Shown here piece by piece: positions 53,006 through 61,923 of a stretch of DNA of 64,000 bases; the stretch's first letter is position 1; each line of letters begins with the position of its first letter. The notes under the pieces were generated by a model that was not told the origin of the DNA, did no database searches, and worked only from the letters and a program-made list of their open reading frames with translations. Source of the stretch: CBDBCU01 sp965242615 (GTDB lineage: Bacteria > Chloroflexota > Dehalococcoidia > Lucifugimonadales > UBA3495); contig CBDESR010000004.1 of NCBI GenBank assembly GCA_965242615.1, positions 620,001-684,000 on the forward strand, read 5' to 3'. The position numbers were made by a program, and so were the translations under genes.

Positions 53006-53530
53006 TCAGTCACCGACGGTAATGGTCAAGCCGGCCCGGATGAGGTTCACGGCGCCTTTGATTTCGGCGGCTTCCAGCTCCAGCATTCGCAAGCGGTGTT
53101 CCATCTTGTCGATGCGCTGGCCCATATCGTCAACGCGCCGGTTCAAGGCGTCAATCCGCAGCAGCGTCCGCGCCTCGGATTCGTCGATACGCTCAAGCAT
53201 CCGCCTTTCCGATGTCTTGATGCGCTCGACCATCCGCGCCTCGGCGGCGTTGATGCGTTCAATCATCTGCGCTTCCACGGCGTCGATGCGCTCAATCATC
53301 CGCTCCTCCACCCGGTCAATCCGCGCCATCACCCGGGCCTCCAGGGCGTTGTCGCGCTCAACCATCCGGGCCTCCAAGGCGTTGTCACGCTCAACCATCC
53401 GGGCCTCGGCGGCCGCGCTGCGCTGGTTTTGCATTTTGGCAAAGGCAATCAAGGCGGACAACCCGATGGCGGCCAAGGTTGCCCCGACCCCGATAGTGGT
53501 GATGATGACCGGCAGCAGTTCGTTGCCCAT
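53006..53530 (-). CDS. Membrane-anchored coiled-coil protein
   Basis: A 174-residue protein: N-terminal transmembrane helix (about 7-31, VIITTIGVGATLAAIGLSA), then an almost unbroken coiled coil made of repeated (A/V)EARMVERx units (about 40-150). The 3'-end DNA therefore contains many near-repeats. No enzymatic motif. It could be a scaffold or tether. It is divergent from the gene at 53783. Confidence 0.8.
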   Translation of the reverse strand: MGNELLPVIITTIGVGATLAAIGLSALIAFAKMQNQRSAAAEARMVERDNALEARMVERDNALEARVMARIDRVEERMIERIDAVEAQMIERINAAEARMVERIKTSERRMLERIDESEARTLLRIDALNRRVDDMGQRIDKMEHRLRMLELEAAEIKGAVNLIRAGLTITVGD

Positions 53531-53662
53531 AAGTTGCGCTCCGGCGGCGGTGGCCGCGTACTTTCCGATTAGTATAGACCTTAACCGGCGGTTTGGAAAG
53601 TGTTTAATCGGGCGGATTATCCGGGGAGGATGGCGGTCTTTCGTAAAAATCCGGTTAAAGGA

Positions 53663-53691
53663 TTGATTTATTGATTTTGCCGTAATAGAAT
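53663..53691 (+). promoter_or_regulatory. Promoter of the substrate-binding-protein gene
   Basis: TTGATT (53663-53668), a 17-base spacer and TAGAAT (53686-53691) precede ATG 53783 by about 90 bases in a 252-base gap that is otherwise empty of features. Confidence 0.6.
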
Positions 53692-53782
53692 AATCGGCGC
53701 ATTAACCGCAGCGTAGCTACAAGCCTACAGCCCAGTGGCCCGGAGTCGGACGGCTTTACCCGGGCGGGGAGCGTAAGGAGTT

Positions 53783-54706
53783 ATGAAAAAGGTAGTCAGC
53801 GAAATCAGCGGCATCGTGTTCAGCATTCCCTGGCTGATGGCCAAGGATTACGGGCTGTTCGCCGACGAGGGCATTGATATGCACTTCGTCAAGGCCCAGG
53901 GCGACCGGGAGAACCGCGTGACCCTTAACCCGGAGGAAGTTGACCCCATCCTGGGGCATACGCCCTACGAGGATAAGATGGTGTCCATCTACCGGGCTTG
54001 AGAGGAGGGGCAGGTCCGTCGGGCCTACGAAAGCCAGCGGGAGGATACCAAAATCATCGGGCTGCGCGCCGCCGTGATGAGCCAGTCCCTGATGGTGCGG
54101 CCGGATTCGCCGCATAACTACCCCGGCTCCTTGGGGCATAAGCCGGTGGCCGTCTCCTTTCACGCCGCCGCTCATTATGTAGCCCTGCGGCTGCTGGAGG
54201 GCTACATTCCCAACAAGAAAATCAACCTGGTTTCCTACGGCTCGCCGCGCCGCCGCTTCGAGGCGATGCTGAACGGCGAGGCCGACGCCTGTGTGGTGAT
54301 GGAACCGTGGATTACCCTGGGCGAAAAAATCGGCTGCAAGTCGCTGGCCGAGGGCCACTACTTGGGGGCGGAGAACGCCAGCGACGATATGGATGCCGCA
54401 ACCTTTGCCGCCATTAACCGGGCGGTGGGCCGGGCCATCGATATGTTCAACGCCGACAAGCGGAAGTACCTGCACTATATGATTGACGCCCCGGACTTTG
54501 CCGCGGTGGCGGCCCGCTACGGCGGCGTTACTCCGGAGGACTTCCACCTGCCCCGCCTGCGCTATACCAAAGACACCTACTATTCCCAGGAGATAGTTGA
54601 GGATACCTACCACTGGATGGTGCGGTGGGGGCTGCTCAGCGAAACGGCTTGCACCGCCAATCTGGTCGAGAACCGGCAGGCGGAGCCGGTGGCGGCGGGG
54701 GATTAG
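53783..54706 (+). pseudogene. NMT1/SsuA-type substrate-binding-like protein interrupted by in-frame TGA
   Basis: One reading frame of 307 codons with a single TGA at 53999-54001 (codon 73). Both sides are coding in the same frame: before it, FSIPWLMAKDYGLFADEGID; after it, RRAYESQREDTKIIGLRAAV, VAVSFHAAAHYVALRLLEG and DACVVMEPWITLGE. This is the pattern of NMT1/THI5/SsuA-type substrate-binding proteins. There is no signal peptide, so it is not a typical exported receptor. AAGGAG precedes ATG 53783. The TGA could be a nonsense mutation, a sequencing error or a selenocysteine codon; a 6-bp hairpin (54012-54026) follows it. As plain standard-code genes, only fragments 53783-54001 and 54074-54706 are open. 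Confidence 0.7.
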
Positions 54707-54735
54707 GGCGGTTAAACCGCGCCATCGGGAAAGGG

Positions 54736-54775
54736 AAAACCGGCCGGGGATGTTTCCCCGGCCGGTTTTCTTTTT
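54736..54775 (+). terminator. Intrinsic terminator
   Basis: AAAACCGGCCGGGGA (54736-54750), loop TGTT, TCCCCGGCCGGTTTT (54755-54769), then CTTTTT: a 15-bp perfect stem followed by a T run, 30 bases after the substrate-binding gene. The strongest intrinsic terminator in the window. Confidence 0.95.
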
Positions 54776-54937
54776 GGAGAATCCGATACTATTCAGCTAT
54801 CGGGTTGGCCCGGATTGTCGCAAAAGCGGGGTTCCAGTTTGTTGGGCCGGATAGTGTATAATTCCGGCAAGTATCCCTTCCTTGGTTTATACTATAGCGG
54901 CGTCAACGGCGGCCCGATACTTGGACGGGGGGCGGTT

Positions 54938-55306
54938 ATGTCCCGTTTGCTGGTTAATATCTTAATGCTGCTGCTGCCCCGGTTTCTGCCGCAGCTCATT
55001 CGCTACGGGCTGCTGGTGTGGCGGCTGACCTTTGACCGGCGGGTCAGCATCTTTCTGCGGGCATTGGTGCCGCTGGCGTTGGTCTATTTGGTGTTGCCTT
55101 GGGGGTTAGTTCCTGACCGGACGCCTATCCTGGGGTGGATGGATGACCTGATAATCCTGGGGTTGGCGCTGTTCTTGCTGCTGAAGTTGGCGCCCCGGGC
55201 GGTGGTGGATGAACACTTGGGCCGCCCCCCGCCGTCGGAACGACCGGAGGATAAAGATCCCTCAAAAGTGGTGGACGGTAAGGCCCGTTTCCTGGACCAG
55301 GAATGA
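54938..55306 (+). CDS. YkvA/DUF1232-family membrane protein
   Basis: A 122-residue protein with the DUF1232 signature in its middle: LVPLALVYLVLPWGLVPDRT, then PILGWMDDLIILGLALFLL. N-terminal hydrophobic helix, two further helices and a charged tail (SERPEDKDPSK). The function of the family is unknown. ATG 54938 has GGGGGGCGG upstream. Its stop overlaps the hemW start, so they are coupled. Confidence 0.85.
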   Translation: MSRLLVNILMLLLPRFLPQLIRYGLLVWRLTFDRRVSIFLRALVPLALVYLVLPWGLVPDRTPILGWMDDLIILGLALFLLLKLAPRAVVDEHLGRPPPSERPEDKDPSKVVDGKARFLDQE

Positions 55307-56556
55307 TGACGCCGGGAAAGGTGCCGGTTGCTGCTGACGCCGCGGCGGCCGCCGGTCTGTCCCTCTATATCCACATTCCCTTTTGCCAGACCAAATGCCC
55401 CTATTGCGATTTCAACACCTACCAGGGCATTGAAAACCTGATGTCCCCCTACCGCGCGGCTCTGGCTGATGAACTTGCCTCATGGGGGCAAGTCTTGGGG
55501 CGGCCGCCGGTCAATACGGTGTTTTTTGGCGGGGGGACGCCCTCTTACCTGCCGCCGGGGGCCATCGGCGATATTCTGGCGGCGGCCGAGGCCGCTTTCT
55601 CCATTGTCCCAGCCGCCGAAATTACTATCGAAGCCAATCCCGGCGACTTGACGGACGCGGCGGCAAGGCGGCTGTTGCAGCAGGGCGTCAACCGCTTGAG
55701 CATCGGGGTGCAGAGCCTGGATAATGGCTTGCTGTCGCTGCTGGGCCGCCGCCATAACGCGGCTGAGGCTATCGCCGCTTTTCAGACGGTTCGGGCGGCC
55801 GGATTTTCCAATGTGAATCTGGATTTGATGTACGGCCTGCCGCAGCAAACTATGGCGCAATGGCGGGATACGCTGCAACGGCTGGCGGATTTGGGGCCGG
55901 CGCATATATCCCTCTACTGCCTGACTTTGGAGGAAGGGACGCCGCTGCGCCGTTGGGTGGAGCAGGGCAAGCTACCGCAGACGGACGAGGATTTGGCGGC
56001 GGATATGTACCAGTATGCCCGGCAACTGATGGCGGAACGCGGCTATCGGCACTACGAAATATCCAATTGGGCGCGGCCGGGGTTGGAATCGCGGCACAAC
56101 CTGGCTTACTGGCGGAACTTGCCTTATCTGGGCGTAGGGCCGGGCGCGCACTCCTGCATCAGCGGCTGGCGGTTCTGGAATCTGGATTCACCCCGGGGCT
56201 ACATTGCGGCGGTAAAGGAATGGGCGGCGACGGAGCCGGCACCGCTGGCGGCGTCCGGGTCTGGGTTGGAATTAACTGCCGATTGGCTGGAAGGTGCCGG
56301 GCCGGTAGGGGGTTGGGAATGGATTAGCCCGGAACTGGCGGCGGCGGAAACGATGTTCCTGGGCTTGCGGCTGCTGGAGGGATTGGATATGAATGCTGCA
56401 TCGACCCGCCTGGGCATCGACTTGGCCGTCAAGTATCGGACGCCCATTGCCGAATTGCTGGAGTTGGGGCTGCTGGAGCGGCAAGGCGATACCCTGCGAC
56501 TGAGCGGGGAGGCTTACCTGATTGCCAACCAGGTATTTACCCGGTTTATGGAGTGA
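55303..56556 (+). CDS. hemW: Radical SAM HemW-like protein
   Basis: A 417-residue radical SAM protein of the HemW/coproporphyrinogen III oxidase-like group. The 4Fe-4S/SAM motif is CQTKCPYCDF (CxxxCxxC) with IHIPF before it; GGGTPSYLP, SIGVQSLDNG and the C-terminal HemN domain (EISNWARPGLESRHN) follow. HemW inserts heme into acceptor proteins rather than acting as the oxidase. The ATG overlaps the YkvA stop. Ends 8 bases before the convergent 2Fe-2S gene. Confidence 0.9.
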   Translation: MMTPGKVPVAADAAAAAGLSLYIHIPFCQTKCPYCDFNTYQGIENLMSPYRAALADELASWGQVLGRPPVNTVFFGGGTPSYLPPGAIGDILAAAEAAFSIVPAAEITIEANPGDLTDAAARRLLQQGVNRLSIGVQSLDNGLLSLLGRRHNAAEAIAAFQTVRAAGFSNVNLDLMYGLPQQTMAQWRDTLQRLADLGPAHISLYCLTLEEGTPLRRWVEQGKLPQTDEDLAADMYQYARQLMAERGYRHYEISNWARPGLESRHNLAYWRNLPYLGVGPGAHSCISGWRFWNLDSPRGYIAAVKEWAATEPAPLAASGSGLELTADWLEGAGPVGGWEWISPELAAAETMFLGLRLLEGLDMNAASTRLGIDLAVKYRTPIAELLELGLLERQGDTLRLSGEAYLIANQVFTRFME

Positions 56557-56564
56557 GGGCTATT

Positions 56565-57047
56565 CTACCCGGCCCGGGCCGCCTGCACCGAGGCGATGAT
56601 GCGGCCGTAGGCGTTGCAGCGGCAGAGGTTGCCGGCGAGGGCTTGCCGGATTTCGGCGTCGGTGGGATTGGGATTGGCGTTCAGCAGGGCGCGGGTGGAC
56701 ATTACAAAGCCGGGCGTGCAGAACCCGCACTGCCCGCCGTCATTATCCAGAAACGCCTGCTGCACCGCGTCCAGGGTTTCGTCTCCAGCCAGTCCCTCAA
56801 TAGTTACGATGGGGCGGCTCCCGACCTGCACCGCCAGCAGTTGGCAGGCATAGACCGGCTGGCCGGCCAGCAGCACGGTGCAGGAACCGCACTCGCCCCG
56901 GTCGCAGCCGCGCTTGGCGCCGGTCAAGTCCAACTGCTCCCGCAGCACATCGAGCAGCGTCCAGTGGTGGCGCACGGTTACCGGGCAGCTTTGCCCGTTG
57001 ACTTGCAGGTTCAGGTCGGCGGTGTGGTAGTGGTTAGCGGCGGGCAT
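56565..57047 (-). CDS. 2Fe-2S subunit of a xanthine dehydrogenase-family enzyme
   Basis: A 160-residue CoxS-type protein carrying two 2Fe-2S clusters: the plant-ferredoxin-type CDRGECGSC with a later Cys (AC), and the all-helical type QCGFCTPGF with LCRCNAYG. It passes electrons from the Mo-subunit to the FAD subunit. The Mo-subunit at 26329-28587 could be its partner, but the two are 28 kb apart and no FAD subunit was found, so another copy elsewhere may be the true partner. Confidence 0.93.
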   Translation of the reverse strand: MPAANHYHTADLNLQVNGQSCPVTVRHHWTLLDVLREQLDLTGAKRGCDRGECGSCTVLLAGQPVYACQLLAVQVGSRPIVTIEGLAGDETLDAVQQAFLDNDGGQCGFCTPGFVMSTRALLNANPNPTDAEIRQALAGNLCRCNAYGRIIASVQAARAG

Positions 57048-57156
57048 AAGGGCGGCGTTCCTCCCGGGCGGGAATGGATGGTGAATGCTTGCCCTTATCC
57101 TACCCTACCGGGCGGGGGGAGGCAAGGGGTGGCTGGCGGGAATTGACATTAACGCC

Positions 57157-58209
57157 CTATCCCTCCGCCAAAACTTCCCGCAGCACGGTCTCCAGTTCGT
57201 CTTTGGTGGCAAAACCCTCGAAACGTTGCTTTACGATGCCTTGCCCGTCCAGAATGAAAACCCACGATTCGTTGAACCAGTGCGGCAAGGCGGTAAAACC
57301 CCATTCCTTTACTGCCGGGGCCAGTTCGGCTTGGGCTAAATCGCCCTGAATGGCTTGCGGGTCAGCGTAAATTTCCACATGGACAAAATCGGCTTGGCCG
57401 CGATAGGCGTCTTTCAGTTCGGAAACGGCGTCCACTTGCGGCCCGCAGGTGGCGCTGACGCAGAACGCCGGGGAGGCAAAGACGATAACCGCCGGCCGTT
57501 GGATTTGGATGGCATCCGCAACGGAAAGGCGGTACAAATCCGGGTCGGGGGTATAGTCGGTAGTTAGCTGTTCGATAGACGCCACTTCCGACCGGGTTTT
57601 GGTACGGCTCAGCGGCGGGCGGCTGCCTACCGCCGGCGCGGGGGATTGGTCCACTACTTCCAGCGGCAAGTCGATTTGCGCGGCAAAATCGGCATCAGCA
57701 ACGGCAATGTCCAGCCGCCAGGGGCCGGGCCGGTCAAAGTTCAATTCGGTACTGTACGCCCCCCGGATGCCGTAGGGCCAAGGATGATAGACGGCTTGGA
57801 CCGTTTCCCCGTCCGTTGCCGCGCCATCCCCCAAGTACCGGGCGGTAACTTCCGCCGTTGGCGTCTTGATTAACACCTTTTGCCCCACCAGCAAAAAGGC
57901 TACCCGCTGCCGCCCGGTTTCCAAAGTTTTAGTCGCCAGGATGGGGTTGACGGCGCCGGGACTTGCTGCCGGGATCAACCGGGCCGGACTTGGCGCGGCT
58001 GCCGCGGCCGGCGTTGGGGTCGAGACGGATTCTGATAAGGATGGGGCGTCACCGCCGCAGGCAATCAGCAACGCGGCCAAGGTCAGCACCACCGCCGGGG
58101 CCGCCCGCCGCCGGGCCGTCAGCAGCCACCAACGGCTGAGGGAGAACAAGCCGGACGGCAACAGCCGCAGCGCGGGAAAGACCGCCGGCAGGAAAATCAG
58201 CCAGCCCAT
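57157..58209 (-). CDS. Thioredoxin-fold lipoprotein with beta domain
   Basis: A 350-residue exported protein. A long basic/hydrophobic N-terminus leads to VVLTLAALLIAC, a lipobox; then a TP-rich segment, a beta domain (FDRPGPWRLDIAVADADF) and a thioredoxin-like domain with the redox-type motif FCVSATCGPQ (C-x4-C) and SWVFILDGQGIVKQRFEG. Immediately after the stop of the upstream gene (TAA then ATG), so translation is coupled. The true start may be later than 58209 because the first 30 residues look atypical. A role in extracytoplasmic thiol redox is inferred. Confidence 0.8.
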   Translation of the reverse strand: MGWLIFLPAVFPALRLLPSGLFSLSRWWLLTARRRAAPAVVLTLAALLIACGGDAPSLSESVSTPTPAAAAAPSPARLIPAASPGAVNPILATKTLETGRQRVAFLLVGQKVLIKTPTAEVTARYLGDGAATDGETVQAVYHPWPYGIRGAYSTELNFDRPGPWRLDIAVADADFAAQIDLPLEVVDQSPAPAVGSRPPLSRTKTRSEVASIEQLTTDYTPDPDLYRLSVADAIQIQRPAVIVFASPAFCVSATCGPQVDAVSELKDAYRGQADFVHVEIYADPQAIQGDLAQAELAPAVKEWGFTALPHWFNESWVFILDGQGIVKQRFEGFATKDELETVLREVLAEG

Positions 58210-59601
58210 TTACGGCCCATCCTGATAGACGCCAAAGGTAAAGGCAAAGAGGCTGAAATCGGCGGAGTTGGAACTGAGTCGCAATTCCTTTCCCGTAGTG
58301 TAAGCGGGGCTGTTCACGATTTCGTACAGGCGCGGCTCATTGACCAAGATATAGCTTTCCCCATCATCGCCAATCTGAATGTCTGCGCCCCGGTTTTCCG
58401 CCGTCAGATATTCGCCGTCCAGAGTTACCCGCACCCGGTAATCATCCCCGGATGCGGAAGTCAGCACGGCATTAACGCTTTTAGCCGCGTAATTCAGGGC
58501 GATATAGTCGGCGTAGTCGTCGGTGGCGCGGGCGTGGGTAATCTGCTCCGGCCCGACCGCCCAAGAACCGTGAAAATAAATGAAATGGGGTTGCAGCGTA
58601 GCCGGGGCGTCAAACTCCACCACCGCAGCGGAACTCTGGTAATAGTCCATCTGGATGATGTAGGGGTCTTGCCCGAACAGCAGGGACTGGACATTGCGCT
58701 GATAGCCGGCGTAAAGCTCCGGGGTAACGACGGCATCAGCCCGGTTCACAAAAGAAGGGTCAAGCAACTGGTCAGTAGGCAATTCCAAGTCATCGGACAA
58801 GTCGGCTCCGGCGTCGGTCAGCAGTTCCCGAATCTGCTCCTCGGTTTCGGCGTACTTGCCCTCCCCGAAGTGGGTATAGCGCACCACTCCGTCCCGGTCA
58901 ATCAGATACTTGGCTGGCCAGTAGCGGTTATTATAGGCTCCCCAAGTAGCGAAATCGTTATCTTGGGCCACCGGCCAGAGAATTCCGTTGTCCACGGTAG
59001 CCTGCCGCACATTGGCATAGTCTTTCTCAAACTCGAACTCCGGGGTGTGGATGCCGAGGATGACCAGCCCATCATCGGCGTAGCGGGAATGCCACAGCTT
59101 GAGATAGGGAAAGGTGCGGATGCAGTTGACGCAGGTATAAGTCCAGAAGTCAATCAGCACCACCTGGCCGCGCAGTTGCTGCAAGGTTAAAGGTTCGCTG
59201 TTAATCCAGGCACTGATGCCGGCCAACTCCGCCGCTTGCGGCGGCACATCCAGCATAGGGGTTGGCGTTGACGGCGGGACCGTAGCGGCCGGTTGGGAAG
59301 CCGGTTCAACTGTAGGGTTGGCGACGGTGGGAGTTGCGGCGGCGGTTGGCTGAGGATTGGCAGGAATTGCGGCGGTCGGTTCCACCGGCGGCGGCGTTGG
59401 GGCGGCAGCCGCTTGCGCCGGGATGGACGGGATGGCGGCGGTTGCCGCCGAGGCCGGGGCGGCTGTTTCGGTGGCAGTGACAACGACCGGCGGCGATTCC
59501 GCCGCCGGTTCATCAACGGCGGCCGGGGCGCAGGCGGCGGCCAATGCTAACAACAGGAAAGCGGATACTCCCGATAAGGTACGCCGGCTCAGCAATTTCA
59601 C
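58210..59601 (-). CDS. TlpA/DipZ-like thioredoxin-domain lipoprotein
   Basis: A 463-residue lipoprotein. GTG 59601 opens MKLLSRRTLSGVSAFLLLAL and a lipobox AAAC. A long Ala/Pro/Thr stalk (about 25-120) is followed by a TlpA-like domain with VVLIDFWTYTCVNCIRTFPY (CVNC active site) and NNRYWPAKYLIDRDGVV, then a C-terminal beta domain as in DipZ. It would act in thiol-disulfide exchange outside the membrane. Here the CcdA-like membrane part of DipZ is missing. Partner gene 57157-58209 follows directly. Confidence 0.85.
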   Translation of the reverse strand: MKLLSRRTLSGVSAFLLLALAAACAPAAVDEPAAESPPVVVTATETAAPASAATAAIPSIPAQAAAAPTPPPVEPTAAIPANPQPTAAATPTVANPTVEPASQPAATVPPSTPTPMLDVPPQAAELAGISAWINSEPLTLQQLRGQVVLIDFWTYTCVNCIRTFPYLKLWHSRYADDGLVILGIHTPEFEFEKDYANVRQATVDNGILWPVAQDNDFATWGAYNNRYWPAKYLIDRDGVVRYTHFGEGKYAETEEQIRELLTDAGADLSDDLELPTDQLLDPSFVNRADAVVTPELYAGYQRNVQSLLFGQDPYIIQMDYYQSSAAVVEFDAPATLQPHFIYFHGSWAVGPEQITHARATDDYADYIALNYAAKSVNAVLTSASGDDYRVRVTLDGEYLTAENRGADIQIGDDGESYILVNEPRLYEIVNSPAYTTGKELRLSSNSADFSLFAFTFGVYQDGP

Positions 59602-59759
59602 GGCAAAAATCCTGTAGGTCGGTGCGGTTGTCCGGATTATACGCCAGCGTGGGTTAAATGGATGCCTTTCCCGCCGGGGGATGCCCCAACTTGCCGATTG
59701 TGATAAACTTGACGCTACCCAATCCCAGCCCGGCAAGGCCGGTTTGACGGAGGCCCAGT

Positions 59760-60734
59760 TTGCAGGATACCACATCCCCGGCCCTGGTGGGCCGCCGCAT
59801 TATCGAAAATGTCGCCAAAGTGATTGTCGGCAAGACGGCGGTGGTGGAGCAGGCATTGGCCGCGCTGGTCGCTCAGGGGCATATTCTGGTCGAGGATGTG
59901 CCGGGCGTGGGCAAGACTACCCTGTCCAAAGCCCTGGCTATCTCCATCGGCTGCTCCTTTCAGCGCATCCAGTTCACCCCGGACTTGCTGCCCAGCGATG
60001 TTACCGGCATTTCCGTCTATAACCAGCAAAGCCAGGATTTCAACTTCCGTCCCGGCCCCATTATGTCCCAAGTGGTGCTGGCCGACGAAATCAACCGGGC
60101 TACGCCCAAAACCCAGGCGGCGCTGCTGGAGGCGATGGAGGAACATCAGGTTACGGTCGACGGCGTTACCCATCCCTTGCGGCCGCCCTTTATGGTAGTG
60201 GCAACACAGAACCCCATCGAGTACGAAGGGACTTTCCCGCTGCCGGAGGCGGAATTGGACCGTTTCCTGATGCGGTTGAGCCTGGGCTACCCGGACTTTA
60301 CCGAGGAAATGGCGATTATCGAGCGGCAGGAGCAGACCCATCCCATCGATTCCCTGGAGCCGGTAGCCAGCCCGGAGGAAGTGGTCAGTATGCAGGAAGC
60401 GGCCAAGCAGGTTTATGTTGACCGCTTGGTGCGGCACTACATTGTGGCCCTGACCGAAGCTACCCGCGGCCATCGGGATGTAGCGTTAGGGGCGTCGCCG
60501 CGGGCTACTTTGGGCTTGTTCCGCACGGCCCGGGCCCTGGCTTTGGTGCAAGACCGGGACTATGTGGTGCCGGATGACATCAAGCTGTTGGCGGCGGCGG
60601 TGCTGTCCCATCGCATTGTGCTGTCCCCGGCGGCCCGGATGCGCGGCATCCGCAGCGAAGGAGTCATCAACGAACTGCTGAACCAGGTAAATGTGCCGGG
60701 AATGGCGCAAAGCGCGGCGGCGGGATCGGCGTAA
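59760..60734 (+). CDS. MoxR-family AAA+ ATPase
   Basis: A 324-residue MoxR ATPase: Walker A VPGVGKTTLSKA, Walker B LADEINRATPK, sensor 1 ATQNPIEYEG and the Arg-finger region. MoxR ATPases help assemble or activate partner complexes, often with DUF58 and transglutaminase proteins as here. The start is TTG 59760 with GGAGG at good spacing. The usual next gene, DUF58, lies 1.7 kb downstream because three toxin-antitoxin modules intervene. Confidence 0.94.
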   Translation: MQDTTSPALVGRRIIENVAKVIVGKTAVVEQALAALVAQGHILVEDVPGVGKTTLSKALAISIGCSFQRIQFTPDLLPSDVTGISVYNQQSQDFNFRPGPIMSQVVLADEINRATPKTQAALLEAMEEHQVTVDGVTHPLRPPFMVVATQNPIEYEGTFPLPEAELDRFLMRLSLGYPDFTEEMAIIERQEQTHPIDSLEPVASPEEVVSMQEAAKQVYVDRLVRHYIVALTEATRGHRDVALGASPRATLGLFRTARALALVQDRDYVVPDDIKLLAAAVLSHRIVLSPAARMRGIRSEGVINELLNQVNVPGMAQSAAAGSA

Positions 60735-60769
60735 CTGTCAGCAGCCGGCGTAAAGGAGAAATGTCGGAA

Positions 60770-61030
60770 ATGACCACCCGGGAAGACTTGCATACCCTGA
60801 TTGACTGCCTGCCGGAAGGCAAGTGGGCTGAGGCAAACCGGATGCTGCTGGAGTGTCTGGAGGAGGAATGGGACGAGGAGGAGGATTACTTCTTTCTGGA
60901 CGCACCGGTGGTGGAGCCGACGCCGGCGGAGCGGGCTGCCCTTGACGAGTTCTATGCCGAAGTACGGGAAGGGCGGGCTGAGCTGATACCTCACGAGGAA
61001 GTCGTCAAGTATTTGCGGGAATTGCCGTGA
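60770..61030 (+). CDS. Antitoxin of TA module 1
   Basis: An 86-residue acidic protein opening MTTREDLHTLIDCLPEGKW, with a central Glu-rich segment (EEEWDEEEDYFF) and a C-terminus ERAALDEFYAEVREGRAEL followed by IPHEEV. Small acidic partner directly ahead of a RelE/ParE-type gene, which it overlaps by GTGA. ATG 60770 was preferred over 60761 because AGGAG then sits at 11 bases. Its N-terminal half matches module 2 and its C-terminal half matches module 3, a mosaic. Confidence 0.85.
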   Translation: MTTREDLHTLIDCLPEGKWAEANRMLLECLEEEWDEEEDYFFLDAPVVEPTPAERAALDEFYAEVREGRAELIPHEEVVKYLRELP

Positions 61031-61281
61031 GGTGGGAAGTAATATGGCGTTCCCGCGCCAGGTCTGACATCGCCGCATTGGAACCGCAAGTGCAGCGGCG
61101 GGTGATGCAATCGATCGCGCGTCTGTCGGAAACCGGGTATGGCAACATCAAAAAGTTGCACGGAAATATCCCAGAATGGAGTTTGCGGGTAGGCAGTTGG
61201 CGGGTAATCCTGACCTTTGACTACGCTAACAATACCTTTACGGTGGTGCGGGTGCGGCACCGGCGGGAAGTCTATCGGTAG
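61027..61281 (+). CDS. RelE/ParE-type toxin of TA module 1
   Basis: An 84-residue basic toxin-like protein with the RelE/ParE fold pattern: RARSDIAALEPQVQRRV, KKLHGNIPEWSLRVGSWRVI and the C-terminal RREVYR. RelE-type toxins cut mRNA at ribosomes and ParE types poison gyrase; the sequence does not say which. The GTG start overlaps the antitoxin stop. Translated together with the antitoxin. Confidence 0.88.
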   Translation: MRWEVIWRSRARSDIAALEPQVQRRVMQSIARLSETGYGNIKKLHGNIPEWSLRVGSWRVILTFDYANNTFTVVRVRHRREVYR

Positions 61282-61356
61282 CGTTAAGAGATTAGAGCGG
61301 GGGCAGAATAGCCATTCGGAAGTATACGCTAACGTCGCAAAAGGAAGGTGTGGGAA

Positions 61357-61617
61357 ATGACCACCCGGGAAGACCTGCATACCCTGATTGACTGCCTGCC
61401 GGAAGGCAAGTGGGCTGAGGCCAATCGGATGCTGTTGGAGTGTCTGGAGGAAGGGGACACGGAGTCCGTTTTGTACGACCCTTTGGAAGCCCCGGAAGAT
61501 GATCCTATGCCGGCGGAAATAGCGGCCGTAGAGGAAGCCTATGCGGCGTTGCGGACGGGTCAAGCCAAACTGATACCTCACGAGGAAGTCATGAAGCGGC
61601 TGCTGGAATTGCCGTGA
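61357..61617 (+). CDS. Antitoxin of TA module 2
   Basis: An 86-residue acidic protein. Residues 1-33 are almost identical to module 1 (MTTREDLHTLIDCLPEGKWA), and the DNA differs at only a few bases there; the rest diverges (EGDTESVLYDPLEAPEDDP, then QAKLIPHEEV). AAGGAAGG precedes ATG 61357. It overlaps the following toxin gene by GTGA. Confidence 0.83.
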   Translation: MTTREDLHTLIDCLPEGKWAEANRMLLECLEEGDTESVLYDPLEAPEDDPMPAEIAAVEEAYAALRTGQAKLIPHEEVMKRLLELP

Positions 61618-61874
61618 ACTGGATTGTCGAGTGGCATTCTTACGCTGAGGACGACGTCGCTGCTCTGCATCCGCAAATCCGTCGTCGGGTGCTGCAAGCT
61701 ATAGTTAGCGCGGCCGAAGGCAATCGCAGCGACTTGAAAAAGTTGCGCGGGCGCAACAATGAATGGCGAATGCGGGTTGGCGACTGGCGGGTAATCCTGA
61801 CCTTTGACTACTCGAACAACACCATTACAGTGTGGCGGGCGCAGCACCGCCGGGAAGTCTATCGGAGGAGTTAG
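61614..61874 (+). CDS. RelE/ParE-type toxin of TA module 2
   Basis: An 86-residue paralogue of the module 1 toxin: EDDVAALHPQIRRRVLQAI, LRGRNNEWRMRVGDWRVILT and REVYRRS. The pattern is conserved, but the residues differ throughout, so it would probably be recognised only by its own antitoxin. GTG start at 61614. Confidence 0.87.
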   Translation: MNWIVEWHSYAEDDVAALHPQIRRRVLQAIVSAAEGNRSDLKKLRGRNNEWRMRVGDWRVILTFDYSNNTITVWRAQHRREVYRRS

Positions 61875-61923
61875 TCCGGCGGGTAAAATAACCGGGGCTA
61901 ACGGCATTGTGGAGGTATCGGCT

